A model generated the notes under the pieces. The model ran no database searches and was not told the origin of the DNA. It saw nothing but the letters and a program-made list of their open reading frames with translations. From Amblyomma americanum (Eukaryota > Arthropoda > Arachnida > Ixodida > Ixodidae): a DNA stretch of 64,000 nucleotides. This document shows positions 45,341-56,490 of the stretch, piece after piece. The stretch covers positions 86,066,639 through 86,130,638 of the forward strand of contig NC_135498.1 of assembly GCF_052857255.1 (NCBI RefSeq), given 5' to 3'. A program made the translations under genes and the position numbers. How positions within the stretch are numbered: position 1 is the stretch's first letter; each line of letters begins with the position of its first letter.

Positions 45341-46530
45341 AGGTGAAACATTTTTTGGAATTAGAAAACTATCAAACAAGACAGCTGTTTTAAATTTTGG
45401 TTACTTGGGCCGAATATCGGTAGAAAATTAGCGTACTTCTTACCAAGAGCAAGAAAACATTTAATTCAGTGTAGTTTGCACGCGTTGTGGCTTTGAAAAG
45501 AGTCGATGGTATTTATATGCTCGAAAAATTCAGCTAATGTCTATCCTATGCTAGTACTCAGATATTAGCATTGAAAATACCACACCAATCCGCATAATAT
45601 TCGTACTCATCTTTCTTGTACATCAGCAACTAACACCACGTGTGCACCGCCAGTTTCGAGCACCACGTACATCAGTGGGATGTTTTAAACCTACAATTAT
45701 TCGAAAACTATCTTCATTAGCACTTTTGCACGAAGTGTATATGGTTAGCATGACGTACTCTGCAAAATGTCGCCTATAAAAAACTTCCCGCAATGACAAC
45801 AAACCGTTATCGCCGTCCGTAACAAATCAATGAAATGTGCACAACATTTGAATTCACGCTGCGGTTATAGTTGCTCTGCACCACTCTCGTCATGGTGAAT
45901 GGCGTGCAAACTAGAAACCCTTGTTCAGATTACGTGGCCCAGGTGAGTGTATATAGGTACTAAATTCTTCAAGCGAACAGAATTTCGATCGTCATGACGT
46001 CACAGCTTTCCTAGCGTATATATCGAAATATTCTGCAGGGGGCGCGAAAGAACATCGCTGAACAAAACAGCTGGCTTCAAAAAAAGCGCACCAAAAGAGA
46101 GCAGTGAGAGAACAGCAAAACAAAAACTGCAGCATCGGGAAAAAAACACCACAGGTAAAATGTAAAAGTTGCGCTGTGATGGGTGCATAGCTAGGTTATG
46201 AAATTCAAAGCGCACACGCAGACTGTAACAACTAATCAACAGAACGCTGGTTTCGATGTCGGCGTAAATGTGTCATATATATTCGGAAAACTCGTCGTTG
46301 GTGTATTCCCATGCCTCGAATAACCGTTCGGAGATGCAAGTTGTAGACGAATCTAATAGGTATTTTACGCGTGGCGTCCCGGGCGCCATCTTTGGCTGGA
46401 GCAGTCAGCCAAGAAAAGCTCCTTTTTCCGGTGCTCTGGGGACTCTACTACTAAAGGTGCTCTTGGGATTACCGGAGCTGTCTTGGCATTGAAGGCGCTG
46501 TCATCTGCGACGTTACGCGGTTAATTTTGT
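45341..46530. other. No gene recognised
   Basis: 45,540-45,660 resembles 22,780-22,870 (CCACACCAATCCGCATAATATTCG). Nothing coding is recognised. Confidence 0.45.
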
Positions 46531-46539
46531 TCGCTTCTC

Positions 46540-47280
46540 ATGCTACATGAGAACTGGTCTTTATGCTGACCTCTCTCTCTTGTCTCTTTTCAACGTAAGC
46601 TCATGTAGCAGCATGCTGGACTTCAAGAGAAGCTTGTGCGATTTGGTGAAACACCCGGCTGATAGATCGCCAGTTACGGGTATGTCGGCCTTCACAACAC
46701 GCAGTTATCATGACGTCTTGGGAAAGAAAACTTGAAACTTCAATAAATTTTATAAATCTTTCATAGGTTCCTTGAAGAACTCAACAACCGTTAAATAATG
46801 CCGGCCGAATTGCTCAACTTTGGAAAGTTGATTTATCGCAAGGTGCTCCAAAGCAAGCGATGTCATTAAACCAAAGTCAAATGCTTCACCCCAAATGTCT
46901 CGTTGCGTTTGCCCCATCTTGAAAAGTCTCAGATACGGAAGCCCCTAACGCGACTGCCTGGTTTCAGATGCCATGCATCGAATGCCCCAAGCGGATCTGA
47001 GGTGACCCTTCGATGGGGAGGCGGTACGGTGAGGAGGGAGGTCATATATTTTGCAATTAATTTCAGTGTATTTATTTGCGAAAAAATTGGCATCGAATAG
47101 TTTTACAATAAAAATTTCCTCCAGCATCTATGGGTTTGGCAGTTTTCCCAAGGTTCGCTGGCTGCCCTCTTGGGCAAGTTGTTGTTTTTCTTTCCTCTCG
47201 GCGCGCACAGTGAGTTGCACGCAAAACTGCTCTGCCACCTCCTTGAGGCCGATTTACCCGACGGACCGTTTTCCCACGCA
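46540..47280 (+). repeat. Duplicon segment shared with 23.3-24.0 kb
   Basis: Counterpart of 23,290-24,010, and directly followed by the single satellite unit as in that block. Confidence 0.72.
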
Positions 47281-47285
47281 AGAAC

Positions 47286-47665
47286 CCCACTCGCGCTCGA
47301 TGAGGCTTATGCTTGGCCCCCGTAGGGAGAAAGAGGGCAGCATGTCTTATCAGCCACTACTCTGTCCATCGTCTTTACATGGGGCTAAACGAATAAGGCG
47401 CATCCAATCTCAATCGCCATGCAAGTTTACCGACATTGTTGGCCACTAGGCGTCCACTAGGCGGATCGCACGTGGGAGGTCATGTGGCACCTGATACGCG
47501 GGCCGAAAATCCGTCGTGTGAATCGGTCCTGTGGGCATGCCGCTCAGGTGATGTGTTCTGGTATCTGTGTATTCGTCTTCGTGGGAAGGAGGACACTCCT
47601 GCCGTACACCTGTCTTCGGTATTGTTCATCCAGCACTGTCCTTATGAGCGCAACGGGCCTTCCAC
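47286..47665 (+). repeat. Single diverged satellite unit and flank
   Basis: GCTCGATGAGGCTTATGCTT and CGTAGGGAGAAAGAGGGCAG match the array unit, then CATGTCTTATC...GGGCTAAACGAATAAG in place of the hairpin arms, then the common right flank from CGCCATGCAAGTTTACCGAC. Only one unit is present. Confidence 0.85.
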
Positions 47666-47987
47666 CCACATAAAGGCTTAGGAAAAAAAACTACAGAAGC
47701 AGCACATAATATCCTAAGCACCGGCAATATGTGGCGTACAGAGCAGCGCTATCAAAAAGCCTAAACTATTTTGCATCTTTATAAAGACGAGCAGAACAAT
47801 GCAAAAAGAAAATTAACACCAATAATTGGAGATCCGCAAAAATAAATCAAAAAATATAGGTACACTTTAAAACAGACGAAAATTATCAAAACACTATAAT
47901 AAAATGCTAGTACGTGTCTTTCAATTTTTGAAATGCAAAAAAAAATTCCTTTGAAGTTCTGAGACTGTAGGCAGGCTCCCACTGTCT

Positions 47988-48180
47988 CTAGTGTGTGTGT
48001 GGTGTGTGTGCGCATGCGTGCGTGTTTGTGTGTGTGTGCGTGTTTCTTACCGGTGTAATGCTCTTTATGCGCTGTAAAAAGTAGTAGTAGTTGTTGTTGT
48101 TGTTGATGTATCTGAAGCTTTAGCAGTAGAGTGGTAGTCGTAGTAGTAGTTTTATAGTAGTTGTAATAGTAGTAGTAGCG
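47988..48180 (+). repeat. GT-rich and GTA/GTT trinucleotide microsatellites
   Basis: GT repeats with interruptions run at 47,992-48,050, and AGT/TTG repeats at 48,080-48,180. Confidence 0.95.
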
Positions 48181-49480
48181 GTTGGTTAAAAATAATAATA
48201 ACATCGAAGCACAAGATATTTTGCTTGTCCCGGCATCTGCAAAACAATTGGAATCGCAAAAAGGGTTATTACGTGAAAATCGAGAAAGTAAATTAGAAAA
48301 CTACAAAATGATGCAAACCAATTTTGATAACATTCAAAGTCAAGCATATCTATTTATCACTTCAGCTTAGTCTTGCCATAAGTTTATTTTCATAGTGAGG
48401 CTGCTGAATTTTATTAGGTGTGTTTTTTTTGCGGCATCTGTAGAACTAAAGGAAGATTTCCAGATAACGTTGTTTGCAACCTGTGAGGCAAATTGTCTAT
48501 GTGTGCCGATAAGGTCTGATACCAATGTGCTTAAAAATCCCTAGCGTACAGTAATCGACAACAGTTCGCGAGAAGCAGATTTGCGGAGAAAATTTCTGCG
48601 TTGTCTCGCCTTCCGGTAAATCAGATGGCGTTCTTCAAGCAGAGGGAACATGACTGACTCGTCACGCTTCTATGCATTTCGTTCTTCTGCTGTGCCTAAG
48701 AGCCGCGTAATATAAATATTTTTTCCGTGAATACGCATACCGCAAACTTTTCTTCATGACTGTACCTCTGTTGCGATATCTGAAATGACAGATCTTTTGT
48801 ACAATTACTTGAAAGTTGATGTCCTGACGTAAACATTACAAGTGTTTGAAACGACTGGCGTCGTTTTTTGGGCACTTAAAGCATTAAATAAAATTAAAAG
48901 AGACTCAGATGTTGAGAAATAGTTCCTGCAAGTTGAAGCTAAAAGACCAATTAAAACTCCCGGAATGGCCGGTTTGCTGGGTCACGGCCCTTTTGGAGAG
49001 GCTTCTGCTCGCCTCCGACCGTGGCCAGTTTTGTGCGCATGTGCAAAGCGCGGATTGCGCGAGGCGCAATCTTCGCGATGGCAGAAGTGGTCCCCTTAAA
49101 GAAAACAGAGGAAGGAAGTATTGGCTCTTGATGCTAAGACGCTTGCGCCGTGCCTCTGGTTCGGCACCGCTAACACGGGACACGACATTCGCGCCACAGA
49201 TGTTATGAATGTAAGGGTAATATTCTCACAGAAACTAAGTACAAGCACGACTTTAGAACTGAAATGCATTAGTGAAGCAATACGATGGGTTTCACAAAGT
49301 TAAGTTCATATGCTTCAGTGTTCAGCGAGCGGGCGATGTCCCTTTGATCTTGCCCCATACTTCACGCGGCTCTCCAATCAGCTAAATTTATTGGCCGTGC
49401 AGAACCATTTTTTCAAGCGAAATGCTACACTACGCCAGTTTTTTCAGTCGTTCGCGGGGCCGCAAGTTTGACCTTGAATG
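48181..49480. other. No gene recognised; CpG-rich patch at 48.97-49.2 kb
   Basis: The ORF at 48,909-49,208 and its reverse overlap a GC-rich stretch (GCGCGAGGCGCAATCTTCGCG) with no motif I recognise. The rest is AT-rich. Confidence 0.4.
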
Positions 49481-49499
49481 TAGCTAAAGGTCAAAGAAG

Positions 49500-49735
49500 G
49501 AAATGACCCCAGTCTCATACATTTCAGTGGACATCCGAACAGCACCCGTAAGGAAGGAAGAATGAAATAAACAATTCGTTTCAAGCACACGAAATACGCC
49601 TGTGTCTCATATATCTCAGTGGACACCCGAATCGCGTCGTAAGAGAAGGAAATTGAAATAAATTTGTTTTTAATCAGAAGACATAACGCTTACTTCACAT
49701 ATCTCGGTGGACACGCGAACCGCCTTGAGCGGAGG
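49500..49735 (-). repeat. Three tandem copies of a Ruka-SINE-tail-like unit, about 90 bp each
   Basis: GTCTCATACATTTCAGTGGA (49,512), GTCTCATATATCTCAGTGGA (49,603) and TTCACATATCTCGGTGGACA (49,693), each followed by C.CGAAC.GC..CGTAAG-like sequence and an A-rich spacer, repeat the sub-terminal part of the SINE at 17,026-17,065. The tRNA-like head is not present. Confidence 0.75.
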
Positions 49736-50590
49736 AAAATGAAAGTTGGTTCTTAGAAAAGGAAATTACGCCTTTCTCGCATTGTTCTATTTCCTTCCCG
49801 CCAAAAAACGAATTTGCATTTTCAATTTCGCTTCCTGAAATTACCAGCGCCGTTTGCAGATTGTTTGTAACCGGATTCGGTTCCATATAGCCGCACACAG
49901 AGAGCAATAATACAGTTGTAAATAGCACCGAAGCCATATTATATATCTATTGTCTTGTGTGGACTACTTTCGTGTCGTTTCAAATAAAGTAATATGTTTA
50001 ACAAATAAAGAAAATGCCTACTACGGTGTGTATGCGAGTATGGTCACCTACGGAAACCGCCGGTCGCTTGACCACAAACGCAGACGTGAAGATCCAAATT
50101 TTCTCTTTCAACCGCGGTTCACCAGAGACAAACCACCAGCATTTTTTTATACGCCAAGTGTACTTATTTACCCGGATGTACACAAAATCTCTTTGCGAGG
50201 CCGTAATATCAAAATCAATGCGTATGTACATCGCTTGCATCAAATACCGACTACTACAATCTGCAAGTGCGTGGCTTCATTTCACAGGGATACTAGCAAT
50301 TTTTGAATTACAAGCATATAAATAAACAGTGGAGTTACGTCTAGGTACTCGTGATACACGACGTGATCAGTGACTTGAAAACGAAACACAGCATAAATAA
50401 TTATCTCATACAGAACGAGGCAGAGGTGTAAAAGAAGAAAAAAAGAGAAATTAAGAATAATAAATAAAAACCCAACGCACTTACGACATAGATCCTCTAT
50501 GCTCACAATTTCTTTTCTTCGGTTTGTTTTCATTTTTGTTTTTATGATATATCTTTAATTTATCTTTTACATTGGGCGTGCAAGGTCGGG
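49736..50590. other. No gene recognised
   Basis: The overlapping plus ORFs 49,950-50,306 and 50,014-50,325 have no recognisable motif. Confidence 0.4.
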
Positions 50591-50599
50591 TGCATGCGC

Positions 50600-50760
50600 C
50601 TGTTTCCCCTCACGGATCGCATTCGTCTTCGCCGCCAAGGTTTCTGTCAGTCGGAAGTTAGCGCCTGTGTTGTGTGCGTCTTTGTCGCTTGCCCCGTTTT
50701 GCGCTGCCCTCATATACTATGCATTGCCATTACCAACTCGCCCAGGTTTCTACCCTTGTG
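50600..50760 (+). mobile_element. Penelope-like 3' terminal fragment
   Basis: A pyrimidine-rich tail (GTTGTGTGCGTCTTTGTCGC, CCCCGTTTTGCGCTGCCC) ends in TATGCATTGCCATTACCAAC then TCGCCC at 50,732-50,743. This is the same terminal architecture as the 3' end of PLE-2 and the insert at 57.9 kb. No coding part and no foldback arm are attached. Confidence 0.5.
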
Positions 50761-51625
50761 CTTTTAAACATTCTTGGCTTTTATCTTGTGCTAATATTTA
50801 TCTTTCCAACGGTTTCATTTTAGAGAAATAATATCTTGTTTGGCCCTTAGTGGATTGTTACTAATTTTGGTACTAACTTGGTTCTCCCTTTGTAAGAAAC
50901 CGGCACGAACGCAAAACTACTCGTGTTTTCTGTGACACCACTTAACCGCTACCCGGCCACGTCAAAAGATTTGAAAACGTAAAAATTTTGACCCTGGTTG
51001 ATATTCAAGTCCATATTTCTTCGCATTCAACGATATTACTATCGCATAAAATGATGTGGCGGCTCGACTTAAGGCATCGGTGCTGTGTTGCACTGACAAG
51101 CTCACAGGTTACGTTAGCCAACACTGACCGAAACCAAGCAGCATGGGGGATGTTTTTCAATTTTTTTATTGGTGGCGTACTGTGGTAATAAGTTATATAT
51201 AATTGATCACAAAGCAGAGGAAAAAACAACCATACGCTGCCGGTTCGAAAGTTAATAACCCATTAACAAGACCAATTTAAAAATTGTATATAGATATAAC
51301 AAATCGCAAAATGGTAAATACATCCACAACACTCTTTGTTTTCGGTGACTGTTGGCTTCCGCTATGCATCTCACAAGGAGCCCCTCTTTTTTTCTTCTCC
51401 TTTCTGCTCAAAAGCAATACAGATCCTCGAATCTGTCAGTCTTGATATCATAAGTTCCATAACAGGGCTGTCGCACATCTATCGCCGTCACCATCCGCTC
51501 ATGATTGACGTGGCACTCACGGTAATACAGGACGTACCACGTCCTCCGCTATAGACGAGAGTGCCGCTGGTGAATGGTCTTATGATTCGGTTACACTGCA
51601 CATAAATACCAATGAAATCAGAAAA
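50761..51625. other. No gene recognised
   Basis: AT-rich, short ORFs only. Confidence 0.4.
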
Positions 51626-51629
51626 TTGG

Positions 51630-51810
51630 AGAGACGTCGCCGTTGCTCAGTTGAGCAGAATTGTGAGCTGGGGGTTCGGATCCCAATTTAGGGCACGGTT
51701 CTATTTTGTTCTGTTTTCAGAAAACCGCCAATAAAAAAAACATCCCTGATGCTCCTTCGCTTCGATGTCGGCGTCAGTCATGCATTTCATAACCAGCAGG
51801 TCTGCTGAAT
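51630..51810 (+). mobile_element. tRNA-derived SINE-like sequence
   Basis: GTCGCCGTTGCTCAGTTGAG resembles a tRNA D-arm/A box, and GGGGTTCGGATCCC is a near-consensus B box 25 bp later. GATGTCGGCGTCAGTCATGC and a CATTTCATAACCAGC tail follow after an A-run. TSDs were not found. Confidence 0.5.
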
Positions 51811-52735
51811 GAAAACCTTATATTTCGCTTGTGATAACTGGCCATAGCGGCGATAGGAGAAGTTATTAATTTGTGTATTTCTTCCTTTGAAAAGTTGACT
51901 TTCACATTAAAGTCAAGTACTTCTGCATTTATTATGCTCTCCATGGATAACAGCCTCTATCGCCACCACTTCTGCTCGCGAGAGCCGAACGGAAGATTTT
52001 TGGCGACGGATCGAACGGCAGGCATCGCCCACAGCTGCTCGGCGCTTGCCAAACCGCCATCGTCCATGCCTTTTTAAGCAGCGCATCTTATACCACTGTG
52101 CGTCTCATAATACCAGCGATTGATCAGTGCTGCAAGCAGAGGAGACTAAACCAAAGCGGTGCAATTAAGCATATAGCCTCATCAATTCGTCAAAAGTTAT
52201 TACCTATACAGCGCCCTATTCTTGCATCACTGGAATCAACGACAAGGATATTTTTTATATTTTGTATCGGACAATATTACCTAAGCTACCAGAGAATTGA
52301 ACTTCGCGGCACTTCTTGATTACCCCGCTTCAAATCGCCAAAACATGTTACCGTTACTCGTGTGCTTTTACATGCAATCCCGCCAAAGGATGGGCCCGGC
52401 GCAGAGTATTATTTCAGAAATGATGCAGATTCAACGGCCATACAGCTTTTTTGAAAGTTGTATTTCGACAAGCTCACCATCATACAAACAAGTGATCACT
52501 TTGTTAAGCATATCCTATCTCTTCAGAGTTATATTCAGCGCTGCAGAGAAAAAAAAGCGAGCATTTCGTAAAACAAATCCGCCATCAAAAACAGAGATTG
52601 AAGGGTATATTCAAGAATGGCTGTCCGTTTGGACACCAGTGACATACAAGGGCTTATTGCAAGAGTAAATAAACAGATCCAGCGCATCGAATACTTTTCA
52701 AATTGAAACTAGCATTCCTCAATTGCATCTCTTGG
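51811..52735. other. No gene recognised
   Basis: The longest plus ORF (52,297-52,668, 123 codons) shows no motif I recognise and overlaps the 3' flank of gene copy 4. I do not call it. Confidence 0.4.
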
Positions 52736-52758
52736 TCAGCTTCCACTTAATACGTCAT

Positions 52759-53029
52759 TCAGGACTGGTCCAAATCCGGAATATAGATGTCCTGCAGCAC
52801 ACCGCAGTCTTTGTTGTAGAGCCACTCCCAGGATACTGGCTCTTCATCTTCGGCGGGACGATGTTTTAATGTTTTAACCTCTGGTTTGCAACCACCAATC
52901 CAGCCTCCTTCAATGTAACTTGGTCAGGAGTGGAGACCATGCCGCCTTTTTCCTTTCCCGAGGGGCCCGCCTCTACGTTGTCGCCATAGTTCGGAATGGC
53001 CCTGCAGCGCTTCGGGGTCCGGGTTTCAT
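52759..53029 (-). pseudogene. Copy 4: terminal exon with frameshift or early stop
   Basis: After a TTGTTCAG-type acceptor the phase-1 frame reads ETRTPKRCRAIP, EAGPSG and a K-rich stretch, then stops at 52,866. The next frame carries the block missing from it, RPAEDEEPVSWEWLY...DIYIPDL, ending at 52,759. This corresponds to RPAEEE and WLFADIIDLP of copy 2. The conserved block out of frame indicates an indel between 52,870 and 52,900, unless the short form is used. About 250 bp of intron upstream align with the other copies. No first exon was found. Confidence 0.6.
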
Positions 53030-54110
53030 CTCTGAACAAGAGTAGGAGAAGCATTAGGAATCAAATAGCGGTTTTCTAAGCAATTGAGTTAGTCATCCTA
53101 AACTTTGTTTAGCAATCATATTTGATTAGAAAATTTGTTGTCAAGTCTCATATTTTCTGTGTCCCACGTTTACTTGGCAATGGCTACAAGTGTTCAGCAA
53201 CGCTGTCATGTGGCGTCCAGCAAGCGATCCCATTGCATATGACTTGTTCACAGTAGTGAGACTAGAATGCAGATTTTACAGTTTTATCTTGGCCGCATAG
53301 CGTTTAAAGCAACCGCGGAAATGTGGCGAACTTGAATCGTCGGGGAATATATGCGCAACCAAGACTTTGCACATCTGGAAAGCAGCTCCCGGGAAGGAAG
53401 GAAAGCTCCACTGTGGAAGTGTTCAACTCAGGAAAGATAGATCTAGGTTAAACGCAACACATTGTTACTCAGTGGCCGTAACTTTCAATAGAACATTAAT
53501 ATTAACTTGATAATTAATTTCATGTAATGTGCTGGGACCCGCTCCGCGTCATCTACAATTATGTTCCTGGATGGCCAGTTTAACCCATTGTAAGCAGCAA
53601 AAAAAAGAATTCCGAAGTGAGGCATGTTGAGTGACAAAGCACAAGAAAAAGCTTAGAATTAAGCACGAAATTTTTTTAAACACTGTGCTGCTCAGTCAAC
53701 CTGGCGTACCTGACTAATAGAAGCCATTAGTGTTTATCATTGCCTGTTGGTATTTTGCAAAGGTTATGAACTTTGCTGCTGAGATAATTCAGGGAGAATT
53801 CAGAGAGAATTATTTTAACAGAAAGGCCACACCTTGGACAAAGGTGCACGCTGTGATGTTCTGGTGTGACTAAAGTAGATTAAGCTCTTTTTATTTTGTG
53901 CTTTAAAACGCTCAATGTGTTCTCCCACTCACTGGGTTGGTGTCAAAGTAAGAAACAAAATAATTAATCTAGAGTAACGCTCCGAAAACGCGAAGCACTC
54001 TAGGGGGTCGCGACGAGACCCTAACACTTAACCGGATTAAGGGCTGCGATGAAGGCATGAAATTAAAGAACATTACGTACCAAGCAACCACGCAACGCAG
54101 CTGTAGGTCT
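53030..54110. other. Intron-like remnant then no gene recognised
   Basis: GTGAGACTAGAATGCAGAT at 53,256 resembles 3,256 and 19,955. The alignment fades after about 53,300. Confidence 0.45.
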
Positions 54111-54119
54111 GCGTAATGG

Positions 54120-54390
54120 GTAGCACAAGCACCGCAGCGGGGGACTAGTGGTTGAGAATCCGCCTCGCATGCTGTAGGTGCGGGCTTCGATCTCCAGTGC
54201 CGCTGGGCACATACCCGTGATACAAACAAGTTTTCTCTAGCCTAGTACTCGGCTTATTCAGGGTGTCATGCTTGGGGAATGGGTGTTTGACCCCATCTTA
54301 GACGAACGAAAATGCGGCATGCCTTGGCGCTCTTTGGCAGCAGATGCCTTTGAGCCATAAAAGCTCACTAGTACCATCATCATAAATGGT
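54120..54390 (+). mobile_element. tRNA-derived SINE
   Basis: The head has GGGGGACTAGTGGTTGAGAATC (A box region) and GCGGGCTTCGATCTCCAG (B box, one mismatch). The body ends in CTTTGGCAGCAGATGCCTTT, GAGCCATAAAAGCTC and an ATCATCATA tail, typical of arachnid SINEs. I see no clear TSD. Confidence 0.6.
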
Positions 54391-54399
54391 AAGAGTGGA

Positions 54400-55480
54400 G
54401 GGTTTGGTTAGAGAGCAGTCTTTATGGTTACAATAAATAGGCGCGCAAAGGCCCAATGCAGTGAACTTCGTTTATATCCTTTGCAAGGGCGAATAATACG
54501 GTGATTTGTTCATAGCATCACCTTTTGCCCCAATTTTATGGCAAACCCTGCTTTTGAAATTTCAATCCGACTGATGATTAAATTTTGATGAGCGCGATGC
54601 CGCTATAATAAAATATATTTGGCCAGCATTTATTTTTATATCTGTGGATAAAAATGCAACGTTTTTGATGTCCAAATAAGTGTAGCATTCTTCCCTACTG
54701 CCCCTGATACAGTCCAGTGGCACATTGACAGCAGAAGAACACCGCATGTGACAGGCAGGCAGGCAGTCCGTGTGACTATACAATCTCAGCGCGCAACTTT
54801 GCATCGCATAAACAAATTACAGCCCCTTAAAACTTTTCAGCCCAACGTGTTTCCTACTAAGCTGATTAGCTTGGCTCACTATCACACCTAGCTGTCCAAA
54901 ACTCGCTGGGATTGAAGACGCGAAGCCATACTTCTTTTGGGATGTTACAGTTGCCGAGGATGCTTAACGAGATATGAACCAAACCTGACAAGCAAACCCC
55001 TTGGTCTGTATACTTTTGTTGGGGGGCGTACGTATTTCCTGTGAGGCGATGTTTCAGTTGAAAACTAATGCACCTGCCCCATGTGCACATAAAAGCCCTG
55101 CAACCGATAGTCTATGGACTGAAAGAGAATTCAGCGCTGGTACATGGGCAATGACCATCGAGCCAATAGTCTGTTGAGCCAACGCAGCAGCGGTGAACCC
55201 TATGGAAATGCTGAGGGCCGTCTGACGATGCCTACAGCTGCTAGCGTCGCTTCGAGTGGCGCGAACGAGCATTTTCGTGAACAATACATTCAAGCTGCTA
55301 AAGTGTGAGTAAACATTATTCTCCTAAATTTTAATGGAAAAAAATATTTGTCCCTACAAAAATAAAAATTCGGGGGGGGGGGGACACTTTGATGACTTAA
55401 AGTGCGGTGTGGCGAAAGGCTTTAGCGCGGTGATGCTGCTTGTGTCACTGATGTGTGGTTAAGATGTTAATTATGTACAC
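54400..55480. other. No gene recognised; G-homopolymer at 55,371-55,383
   Basis: AT-rich, short ORFs. A G run precedes the retroelement fragment. Confidence 0.45.
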
Positions 55481-55489
55481 AATTGTTTG

Positions 55490-56290
55490 TGCAAGATGAA
55501 TCCTGAGACGCAGGAGGGTGTTTGGGAGGGTGTGGAAGTAAGTATTGTTAACGAAATTAAGACCCTTCGCGTAACATTTTCTGAGACCCTTACATGGAAT
55601 AAGCATGTTGAAATACTCTGCAATAAACTTAACAAGGTTAAGGGGATATTAAACAGACAGCGCCACTTCCTACCAGCCGCAGTTAAACGCGTAATTTATA
55701 ACGCATTATTTCTGGCTACAGAAAACTACTGCCATCTAATCTGGTCAACTGCATTTAAGGAAAACATACTGAAACATAAAATCTGTCAGAAACGTGCCTT
55801 GCGTGCAATTGCTAATATTCCATGTCATGCGCATGCTTCTGATTACTTTCATGACTTTAAACTTCTTCCCATAGAATCAATCTCTTTTTTTTTGTCTCAC
55901 GTCTACATATCTCTCGTCCGTTTTGGCGTGTAATCGCAGCTTCCTGGACTTAATAAGTCTTCCACCCCACATTTCCTTCTACAATACTCGTCGAAATGAC
56001 TCATGGGTTGTGCTTTTCTGTCGTACAGATTATGGTCACCAGTCCATTTCTTATCACGCAGCTGTTCTTTTAAATAACCTTGCGGCCATAGATGTCTGCC
56101 CGGAAAAGATGTCCAAACGAGCAGTGTATGCACATTTTCTTGCAGCTAACACCTGATAAATTTTGTATGCTTGTGTTTGTACTTTTTGGTGTTCTTGATG
56201 TTTGTTACTTGTTGCTGATTGTATTGTATCCTGTGTTTTTGACTGTCATGAAGTTCTCTGTATTGCTGCAGATTCTTTTTTGAATGGTGT
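55490..56290 (+). mobile_element. CR1/L2-like non-LTR retrotransposon 3' end, one frameshift
   Basis: The frame from 55,487 reads IVNEIKTLRVTFSETLTWNK, then ILCNKLNKVKGILNR, the thumb-side block after the RT palm of CR1/L2/Jockey-type elements. YNALFLATENYCHLIWS and KRALRAIANI follow. Near 55,920 a shift moves into the frame RTDYGHQSISYHAAVLLNNL, ending at 56,156. The RT palm itself is missing (5' truncation near 55,490). About 130 bp of AT-rich 3' UTR follow. Confidence 0.78.
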
Positions 56291-56436
56291 TGAAAGGTTC
56301 TTTCATACGCATTGTGTTTAAGCTGAAGTGTATTTAACGAAATCTGTTTCTGACTAACTTTTTCAAGCTAAATATGTTTTTTAGAAGCAGATCCAAAAGA
56401 TTACAGTCACTGACCAAGTCAAAGTAATAACAAATT

Positions 56437-56490
56437 GACGTTTCGGAACCCGTACGGGTTCCTTGTTCACAATGAGGCTAAAATGGCAGT
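56437..56490 (-). ncRNA. Degenerate hammerhead-ribozyme-like motif at PLE-1 3' end
   Basis: The minus strand has GGAACCCGTACGGGTTCC, an 18-base perfect stem (56,462-56,445), followed by GAAACGTC, the layout of stem II, the GAAA core and the GUC cleavage triplet of hammerhead ribozymes reported in PLEs. The expected CUGAUGA before the stem reads GTGAACAA, so catalysis is unlikely in this copy. Confidence 0.45.

Noticed and set aside
48909..49208. 99-codon plus ORF in a CpG-rich patch
   Set aside because: It overlaps an equally long minus ORF and shows no motif. It could equally be a regulatory CpG-rich patch.
52297..52668. 123-codon plus ORF
   Set aside because: No recognisable domain and not conserved in the other copies of the block.
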